The translations under genes were made by a program, and so were the position numbers. Under the pieces are notes generated by a model. It ran no database searches, was not told the origin of the DNA, and saw only the letters and a program-made list of their open reading frames with translations. 11,918 nucleotides of DNA from an uncultured Ruminococcus sp. (GTDB lineage: Bacteria > Bacillota > Clostridia > Oscillospirales > Acutalibacteraceae), in assembly GCA_937892835.1 (NCBI GenBank), contig CALBHM010000065.1, positions 1 to 11,918 of the forward strand, written 5' to 3'. Numbering within the stretch: position 1 is the stretch's first letter; each line of letters opens with the position of its first letter. Shown piece by piece: positions 7,216 through 11,918 of this stretch.

Positions 7216-7749
7216 CTATATACTATGCGTCTCGTTATTATCCTTCGACAGAAGCACCTCTTGTCTCAGCTTTTCGTACTTGCCCCAAAGCTTGGAATCC
7301 GTGTACTTCTTCCAGCTTTCAAAATCATCATTGATGAGAAAATCTCTCATTTCCGTTGCGGAAATTTCAATCGTTTTCGGGATATAAAGCTCAGCAATCG
7401 ATGCACCCTCAACGCTGTCGAACCAGCTGACACGCCTCGCCTCCTTGCCCGAGACGAGCAAATCCGGCATCTCACCGAAGCGGTCAACAACATTTTTCAG
7501 AACGTAATCGCCCCATGTCGAATTGTTGCCGACGCCGATGTCCGGCAGAGGATAAACGTAAATCGCATCACCGAAAACCGTTTTGAGCATGTCCTCTCTC
7601 GTTTCATATGAAAACGGATTTTTGTTTGTACCCGATTCATTCGACGAGTCGCAAAGCTCAACCGCCCTGCCGATCATGTCGGCGTGTCCCGAATGCAAAG
7701 TCTGAAAGCGTCCGACCAGAATTCCGAGCCTGTAAGGTTTATTGTTCAT
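7216..7749 (-). CDS. NadM/NadR-like nucleotidyltransferase (possible nicotinamide-nucleotide adenylyltransferase)
   Basis: This protein belongs to the HxGH nucleotidyltransferase superfamily, which joins a nucleoside monophosphate to a phosphorylated substrate. From the chosen start it has 177 residues: GRFQTLHSGH at 13-22 (nucleotide-binding T/HxGH motif), KNPFSYETRE at 43-52, YPLPDIG at 66-72, and ISATEMR at 129-135 (ISxTxxR motif). The NPF-x-x-x-TRE segment and the PLPDI strand resemble archaeal-type NadM, which makes NAD from nicotinamide mononucleotide and ATP. The substrate is not certain; a cytidylyltransferase-like role is possible. The ATG at 7747-7749 has GGGAGG with 6-base spacing. 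A second ATG at 7768-7770 overlaps the merR stop by four bases (ATGA) but has no ribosome binding site; it would add seven residues. It is co-transcribed with merR. Confidence 0.78.
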   Translation of the reverse strand: MNNKPYRLGILVGRFQTLHSGHADMIGRAVELCDSSNESGTNKNPFSYETREDMLKTVFGDAIYVYPLPDIGVGNNSTWGDYVLKNVVDRFGEMPDLLVSGKEARRVSWFDSVEGASIAELYIPKTIEISATEMRDFLINDDFESWKKYTDSKLWGKYEKLRQEVLLSKDNNETHSI

Positions 7750-7766
7750 TGTAAACCTCCCGCCGC

Positions 7767-8204
7767 TCATTCATGCGCAAAATCGTATATTTTCTGTATC
7801 TCCGGCGGCAGCTTATCGGGAAGCATAGATTTTAATCTGTCCTCGTTACCGTCCTTAATCGCCTGCTCATAGTACCAGCACTTGAATTGAAGCATGGCAC
7901 GGGTTTTTTCAAGGCGTTCCATTTCCTTTTCAACATTTTCCTTTTGCTTGATAAAAAGCTCCTGACGCTTTGAATAGGTACTGCTACCCTCGGCGCACCA
8001 CTGAATAAACTGCCTTATATCCTTGATTTCAAGACCCGACTTCTTAAGGCACTCGATAACGTGGAGCGTTTCAAGGTCACGGTCGCTGAACTTGCGTATA
8101 CCCGATGTGCGCTCGATGTTCGGCAAAAGGCCCTCCTTGTCGTAATAGCGCAGGGTTGAAACAGGCAAACTGAATTTTTCCGAAACCTGACCGATACTAT
8201 ACAT
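7767..8204 (-). CDS. MerR-family transcriptional regulator (AdhR/NmlR-like)
   Basis: This is a dimeric MerR-type activator that untwists promoters with over-long spacers. The 145-residue protein has a winged helix-turn-helix at about 1-70 (YSIGQVSEKFSLPVSTLRYYDKEG at the start, given as 2-25, then RKFSDRDL at 37-44) and a helical dimerisation segment at about 76-115. It has cysteines at 52, 70 and 109. Cys52 falls in the position of the redox/electrophile-sensing cysteine reported for AdhR and NmlR regulators, but the CX-rich metal loops of MerR or CueR are absent. The ATG at 8202-8204 has GAGGT with 6-base spacing. It diverges from the flavoprotein gene across a 110-base spacer holding a typical MerR dyad, and leads the nucleotidyltransferase. 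Family is certain; the signal sensed is inferred. Confidence 0.93.
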   Translation of the reverse strand: MYSIGQVSEKFSLPVSTLRYYDKEGLLPNIERTSGIRKFSDRDLETLHVIECLKKSGLEIKDIRQFIQWCAEGSSTYSKRQELFIKQKENVEKEMERLEKTRAMLQFKCWYYEQAIKDGNEDRLKSMLPDKLPPEIQKIYDFAHE

Positions 8205-8231
8205 AAAAATACCTCACAATTAAAAAAAGAC

Positions 8232-8262
8232 TTGACCTAAAGTTAAGTTTAGGTGTTATAAT
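8232..8262 (+). promoter_or_regulatory. MerR-type promoter with 19-base spacer for the flavoprotein gene
   Basis: TTGACC (8232-8237) and a perfect TATAAT (8257-8262) are 19 bases apart, the lengthened spacing typical of promoters that need a MerR-family activator. Transcription should start near 8269, about 46 bases before the ATG. Confidence 0.88.
8235..8254. promoter_or_regulatory. MerR operator dyad
   Basis: ACCTAAA (8235-8241) and TTTAGGT (8248-8254) are perfect inverted arms around a six-base centre with a TTAA core. The dyad fills the promoter spacer, as in SoxR, MerR and AdhR sites. It also covers about +4 to +23 of the opposing merR transcript, so bound regulator should limit its own synthesis. 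Confidence 0.87.
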
Positions 8263-8263
8263 C

Positions 8264-8292
8264 ATTATACAGCAAAGATTTATATATGTCAA
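8264..8292 (-). promoter_or_regulatory. Consensus sigma-A promoter for merR and the nucleotidyltransferase
   Basis: On the minus strand, a perfect TTGACA (8287-8292) and a perfect TATAAT (8264-8269) are exactly 17 bases apart. Its -10 box is one base from the -10 box of the opposing flavoprotein promoter. Transcription should start near 8257, so the two promoters cannot easily be occupied together. Confidence 0.85.
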
Positions 8293-8314
8293 TGTTGAAA
8301 GGAAGGAATAAATC

Positions 8315-8857
8315 ATGTCAAAAAAGGTTCTTATAATAAGCACAAGTCTGCGCAAAAGCAGCAATTCCGAAGCACTTGCCAAGGCTTTCGCCGACGGTGC
8401 TCTCAGTGTAGGAAACGAAGTTGAAACCGTTTCGCTCATGGGCAAAGATATTGCCTTTTGCAAAGGTTGTCTCGCCTGTCAGAATCTCGGCCATTGCGTA
8501 ATAAAAGATGCTGCGCTCGAAATTACCGAAAAAATGAAAAATGCCGAGGTTATCGTTTTCGCAACGCCGATTTATTATTACGAGATGAGCGGTCAGATGA
8601 AAACACTTCTTGACCGTGCAAACTCGCTTTTCCCAAGCGACTACAAATTCAGAGATATCTATTTTCTCTCAACCGCCGCCGAAGACGAGGATGACGTTGA
8701 TGAGCGTGCGATACACGGGCTTGACGGCTGGATAGTTTGCTACGAAAAATGCAGGCTTGCCGGAAAGGTTTTCGCCGGCGGAGTAAACGCTCCGGGCGAG
8801 ATCGACGGCCACCCGGCACTCAAAGAAGCCTATGATATGGGCGCAAAAATAAAATAA
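8315..8857 (+). CDS. Flavodoxin-fold NAD(P)H-dependent FMN reductase / iron-sulfur flavoprotein-like
   Basis: This is a small cytoplasmic FMN-binding protein of 180 residues. The first strand and loop, VLIISTSLRKSSNSEAL at 5-21, form the FMN-phosphate site, and ATPIYYYEMSGQMKTLLDR, at about 83-101, is the second family motif. Between them C49, C52, C55 and C61 form CX2CX2CX5C, the compact motif that binds a 4Fe-4S cluster in Methanosarcina iron-sulfur flavoprotein; many relatives keep some of these cysteines without a proven cluster. It probably transfers electrons from a pyridine nucleotide to an acceptor that I cannot name. The ATG follows AAAGGAAGG with 8-base spacing. It is controlled by the divergent MerR-type promoter and ends in a strong terminator. 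Lysine codons are 13 AAA to 3 AAG, opposite to the aminotransferase gene. Confidence 0.88.
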   Translation: MSKKVLIISTSLRKSSNSEALAKAFADGALSVGNEVETVSLMGKDIAFCKGCLACQNLGHCVIKDAALEITEKMKNAEVIVFATPIYYYEMSGQMKTLLDRANSLFPSDYKFRDIYFLSTAAEDEDDVDERAIHGLDGWIVCYEKCRLAGKVFAGGVNAPGEIDGHPALKEAYDMGAKIK

Positions 8858-8869
8858 AAGCAAAAAACA

Positions 8870-8915
8870 AGGACTGTTCTGAATCAATGAATCGGAACAG
8901 TCCTATTTGTTTTTA
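8870..8915. terminator. Bidirectional intrinsic terminator between flavoprotein and Clp genes
   Basis: AGGACTGTTC (8870-8879) and GAACAGTCCT (8895-8904) form a perfect 10-bp stem. ATTTGTTTTTAT follows on the plus strand, and the A-rich run before the stem gives TTGTTTTTTG on the minus strand. It sits between two convergent stop codons and should serve both genes. Confidence 0.9.
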
Positions 8916-11192
8916 TCTGAGAACTATCTCACCGTTCTCAACGTCAACCGTAATTGACGTTACGGGAGTGTCAATATTGTCGATAATCTTTTCGGCAATC
9001 TTATCTTCGACCTTGCGGCGAATATTATTTCTGAGGTCTCTCGCTCCCCTCGTTCCGCCGACAGAATCCTTTGCAAGTTCAGCAACGGCTTCATCGGTGT
9101 AGGTGAACGTTATACCCTTATCTCTAAGCGGCTCTTTAAATTCATCGAGCATGAGCACGGCAATCTTCTTGAATGCGTCTTCGTCAAGGTCATTGAACAC
9201 TACGATTTCATCCACTCTGCCGAGAAATTCCGGTCTGAGGAACTCTCTGAGTGCTTTTAATGCCTTTTCCTTATTGACATCACCCTGGGTCTTGCCAAAG
9301 CCGAGAGCACCCTCGGAGCGGCTGCTGCCGGCATTCGATGTCATAACGATAACCGTGTTTTCAAAGCTTACAGTTCTGCCCTGTGCGTCGGTGATTTTGC
9401 CCTCGTCAAGAATCTGAAGAAGAATGTTCATAACGTCGGGGTGTGCCTTTTCAATCTCATCAAAAAGAAGAACCGAATACGGCTTACGGCGAACCTTTTC
9501 GGTCAGCTGACCGGCCTCATCATAGCCGACATATCCCGGAGGCGAACCGATGATTCTCGAAACGCTGTGCTTCTCCATGAACTCTGACATATCAAGTCTG
9601 ATAAGAGTTTCCGGAGTGTCAAAAAGCTCATTTGCAAGCTGCTTTACAAGCTCGGTCTTTCCGACGCCCGTAGGACCGACAAAGATGAACGATGACGGTC
9701 TTCTTCTCGGACTGACGCAGATTCTTCCTCGTCTGACAGCCTTTGCAACAACGTCAACGGCCTCATCCTGACCGATAACCTTTGCCTTGAGCTTCTTGTC
9801 GAGGTCGGCAAGTCGGCGAAGGTCGCTTTCAACAATCTTCTGGGCCGGAATGCCTGTCCAGAGCTGAATTACTCTTGCCAAATCCTCCTCTGTAACGGGA
9901 GAATTTTCAACCAGCGGAATAAGCTGATTGATTCTGGTCTCACACTGCATGATATCCTGCTTAACCTTGGCGATTGCTTCGTAATCCGGCTCCTCAGCCT
10001 CCATAAGATCCTGCTCACGGATTATAAGATCGGCCTTTTCGTTGAGCTTGTTTTCATATTCGCTGATGTTCTTGTTTCTAAGGTTCGCACAGGTGCAGGC
10101 TTCATCAAGCAGGTCAATGGCCTTGTCCGGCAGGAATCTGTCGTTGATAAATCTCTCGGAGAGAGTAACCGCACTGTGAACAAGAGTATCACTTATCTGA
10201 ACCTTATGGTAATTCTCATAATAATCCTTTATGCCGAGAAGCATTTTATAGGTGTCCTCGATTGACGGTTCTTCAACCTTAACCGGCTGCAAACGTCTTT
10301 CAAGGGCGGCATCTTTCTCGATATATTTTCTGTATTCGGTGAAAGTGGTTGCGCCGATAATCTGCACCTCACCTCTCGAAAGAGCGGGCTTAAGAATATT
10401 AGCGGCGTTCATTGAGCCTTCGGAGTCTCCGCCTGTGCCGACAAGGTTATGCACCTCGTCAATAAAGAGGATAATGTTGCCCTCAGCCTTAACCTCCTCG
10501 ACAAGACCCTTTACTCTGCCCTCAAACTGGCCTCTGAACTGCGTACCTGCAACAAGCGAGGTAAGGTCAAGAAGCTGAATCTCCTTATTGGCAAGCTTCG
10601 CCGGAACCTCGCCGTTGGCAATTCTGAGTGCCAAGCCCTCTGCGATAGCGGTTTTGCCGACACCCGGCTCACCTATAAGACAGGGGTTGTTCTTCGAACG
10701 ACGGCAAAGGATCTGAATCGTTCTGTAGATTTCATTGTCTCTGCCGATTATTCTGTCAATCTTGCCCTCTTTTGCCTTTCTTGTAAGGTTGGTGCAATAG
10801 AGCGGAAGATACTTGCGCTTCTTTGACTTCTTTTCGCCCTTATTCTTGCCTTTACTTTTTTCTTTAACTTCCGTATCGGGAACATCGGTGAAGTCGTCCT
10901 GCTCGTCCTTATTCATAAAGCCCTGCATGAACGGGAAGGTCGGCGTTCCGCCCGGCTCGAAACCCTCGCCCTCGTCGCCCATGCCCATCATGGCACCGAA
11001 CTGCTCGCTCATTGCTTCGTAGTCGTCCTCCGTTATTCCCATGTTTTCCATCATCTGCTTTATCGGGCCTGTCGACTCCATGGCACACTTCAGGCAAAGT
11101 CCCTCCTGATGAGAGCTTTTGTCGCCATCCATCCTTGTCATGAATATAACAGCAGGTCTGATGCCGCATTTGCTGCACATTATTTGCTTCAT
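8913..11192 (-). CDS. ClpE-like AAA+ unfoldase (Clp ATP-binding subunit) with N-terminal zinc finger
   Basis: This Hsp100 ATPase unfolds proteins and, with ClpP, feeds them to proteolysis. The 759-residue protein starts with a four-cysteine zinc finger (C6-x-x-C9 and C33-x-x-C36) as in ClpE, in place of the Clp-N repeats of ClpC. A Met-rich acidic stretch (about 46-95) and a lysine-rich linker (about 110-127) follow. D1 has GEPGVGKT at 174-181, ILFIDE at 241-246, and LERR at 297-300; D2 has GPTGVGKT at 506-513, LLFDEIEKAH at 575-584, sensor-1 SN at 619-620, and GAR at 717-719. Pore loops are QFRGQF (218-223) and GYVGY (553-557). A short helical insert lies at about 376-428. L630-G-F is at the ClpP-docking loop. 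The ATG has AGGAG with 7-base spacing, 13 bases after the pgsA stop, so no room exists for a CtsR-type operator. Confidence 0.93.
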   Translation of the reverse strand: MKQIMCSKCGIRPAVIFMTRMDGDKSSHQEGLCLKCAMESTGPIKQMMENMGITEDDYEAMSEQFGAMMGMGDEGEGFEPGGTPTFPFMQGFMNKDEQDDFTDVPDTEVKEKSKGKNKGEKKSKKRKYLPLYCTNLTRKAKEGKIDRIIGRDNEIYRTIQILCRRSKNNPCLIGEPGVGKTAIAEGLALRIANGEVPAKLANKEIQLLDLTSLVAGTQFRGQFEGRVKGLVEEVKAEGNIILFIDEVHNLVGTGGDSEGSMNAANILKPALSRGEVQIIGATTFTEYRKYIEKDAALERRLQPVKVEEPSIEDTYKMLLGIKDYYENYHKVQISDTLVHSAVTLSERFINDRFLPDKAIDLLDEACTCANLRNKNISEYENKLNEKADLIIREQDLMEAEEPDYEAIAKVKQDIMQCETRINQLIPLVENSPVTEEDLARVIQLWTGIPAQKIVESDLRRLADLDKKLKAKVIGQDEAVDVVAKAVRRGRICVSPRRRPSSFIFVGPTGVGKTELVKQLANELFDTPETLIRLDMSEFMEKHSVSRIIGSPPGYVGYDEAGQLTEKVRRKPYSVLLFDEIEKAHPDVMNILLQILDEGKITDAQGRTVSFENTVIVMTSNAGSSRSEGALGFGKTQGDVNKEKALKALREFLRPEFLGRVDEIVVFNDLDEDAFKKIAVLMLDEFKEPLRDKGITFTYTDEAVAELAKDSVGGTRGARDLRNNIRRKVEDKIAEKIIDNIDTPVTSITVDVENGEIVLR

Positions 11193-11205
11193 TATTTATC
11201 TCCTG

Positions 11206-11832
11206 TTATTTTTTGCTAAATTTTTCTTTGAACTGCTTAAATACTCCGGGAAGATAGCTGACAAATGCCACAACCGTCAGCAATGCCGAAATTGCAACAA
11301 GTACAATAAGCATTGTATCGGGAATTGTCCAAAGGCTGTTGAAAGCTCCGACATCGGGAGCGAATGCAAACAACGCTATCATCACAAAATAGAATACGCA
11401 GGTCGCAACCTTGCCGTAAATCTCGGCCGCGCTGGGTCTGAGACCTATGGCTATCATAATTCCTCCGAAGAGGACCATTATAAACTCTTTAATTATAAAA
11501 ATAAGGAATATCCAGCTGAATGTTTTGATAAGCGATTCCGTGCTTGAGCTGAACTTGATGTAAAGCAAAACAGCAATCGTTATCTGTGTCAGCTTATCTG
11601 CCACCGGGTCAAGCACCTTTCCGAGGTCACTGACCTGGTTAAAGCGACGTGCAATCTTGCCGTCAAGGCAATCGGAAAGTCCCGAAAGAGCGAGCACAAA
11701 TACCGCCCAGATAATATTGTTCGGGATTGAATCATTGAGGAAAAGGTATGCAAAGATAGGAACCATGATGATTCTTGCAAAGGAAAGCCAGTTCGGAATC
11801 GTGTTCCAGTTTTTAAAAAGATCCTTAAACAT
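11206..11832 (-). CDS. pgsA: CDP-diacylglycerol--glycerol-3-phosphate 3-phosphatidyltransferase PgsA
   Basis: PgsA is a membrane enzyme that transfers the phosphatidyl group from CDP-diacylglycerol to glycerol 3-phosphate, giving phosphatidylglycerol phosphate, the committed step to phosphatidylglycerol and cardiolipin. In the 208-residue protein the full CDP-alcohol phosphotransferase signature D54-x2-D57-G58-x2-A61-R62-x8-G71-x3-D75-x3-D79 is present. About six hydrophobic segments are visible (near 13-33, 38-53, 82-94, 104-128, 141-160 and 172-195), and the C-terminus is lysine-rich. PNWLSFARI (13-21) is the usual N-terminal motif. The ATG at 11830-11832 is preceded by GGGGGT with 8-base spacing, a fair but not ideal site. 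The previous gene ends two bases upstream and the Clp gene starts 13 bases downstream, so the three are probably one operon. Confidence 0.93.
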   Translation of the reverse strand: MFKDLFKNWNTIPNWLSFARIIMVPIFAYLFLNDSIPNNIIWAVFVLALSGLSDCLDGKIARRFNQVSDLGKVLDPVADKLTQITIAVLLYIKFSSSTESLIKTFSWIFLIFIIKEFIMVLFGGIMIAIGLRPSAAEIYGKVATCVFYFVMIALFAFAPDVGAFNSLWTIPDTMLIVLVAISALLTVVAFVSYLPGVFKQFKEKFSKK

Positions 11833-11834
11833 TT

Positions 11835-11918
11835 TTATATACCCCCATAGGAATTGTTGAACGTCTTGATATTTTCGGCAATCTTATCGTTTGAAATGAC
11901 CGCCTGAACAATGACAGG
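11835..11918 (-). CDS. 3' end of an unrecognised gene upstream of pgsA
   Basis: An open minus-strand frame enters from the right edge and ends in TAA at 11835-11837, two bases before the pgsA ATG. Only 27 residues are visible, ending IAENIKTFNNSYGGI. The tight spacing, and the pgsA ribosome binding site lying within its last codons, support a real coding frame and translational coupling. The tail is too short to name a family. Confidence 0.6.
   Translation of the reverse strand, partial: PVIVQAVISNDKIAENIKTFNNSYGGI

Noticed and set aside
11193..11205. CtsR or HrcA operator upstream of the Clp gene
   Set aside because: The gap is only 13 bases and holds the ribosome binding site; no matching direct or inverted repeat is seen.
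11119..11547. 142-codon plus-strand frame across the Clp-pgsA junction
   Set aside because: Antisense to two well-supported genes and lacking a ribosome binding site.

Overview
The window looks like chromosomal DNA from a Gram-positive Clostridia-type bacterium, probably near the Oscillospiraceae/Ruminococcaceae. That is an inference from protein character, strong GGAGG-type ribosome binding sites, consensus sigma-A promoters and moderate GC content; no 16S gene is present. I see no tRNA, rRNA, CRISPR array, transposase, phage gene or riboswitch.

Layout. (1) Positions 1-5352, minus strand, hold the start of a division and cell-wall (dcw) cluster in its classic order: mraZ, rsmH (mraW), an ftsL-like gene, a PASTA-containing class B penicillin-binding protein, and murE, which runs off the left edge. 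A near-consensus promoter (TTGACA-16-TATAAT) lies just upstream of mraZ. (2) Positions 5353-5789 are a 437-base AT-rich divergent spacer. (3) Positions 5790-7010, plus strand, encode an AlaA-type aminotransferase with its own strong promoter, a strong lysine-codon bias and a hairpin terminator. (4) Positions 7216-8857 hold a small redox-flavoured module. A MerR-family regulator and a NadM/NadR-like nucleotidyltransferase lie on the minus strand. A flavodoxin-fold protein with an iron-sulfur-flavoprotein-type cysteine motif diverges on the plus strand. The 110-base spacer between them carries two face-to-face promoters and a MerR dyad. (5) Positions 8913-11918, minus strand, hold the 3' tail of an unrecognised gene, pgsA, and a ClpE-like AAA+ unfoldase with an N-terminal zinc finger.

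How the genes fit together. The dcw genes supply septal peptidoglycan synthesis (MurE precursor ligase, FtsL-like scaffold, transpeptidase), with MraZ as likely autoregulator and RsmH as 16S rRNA methyltransferase. PgsA makes anionic phospholipid and the Clp ATPase serves protein quality control; I see no functional link between these two beyond co-transcription. The MerR module is the most interesting part: a 19-bp-spacer promoter with a dyad, a cysteine at residue 52 of the regulator (where AdhR-type thiol sensors have theirs), and a target with CX2CX2CX5C. Together these suggest a self-regulated response to electrophiles or redox change. I found no clearly new multi-gene system; most of the window is ordinary core chromosome.
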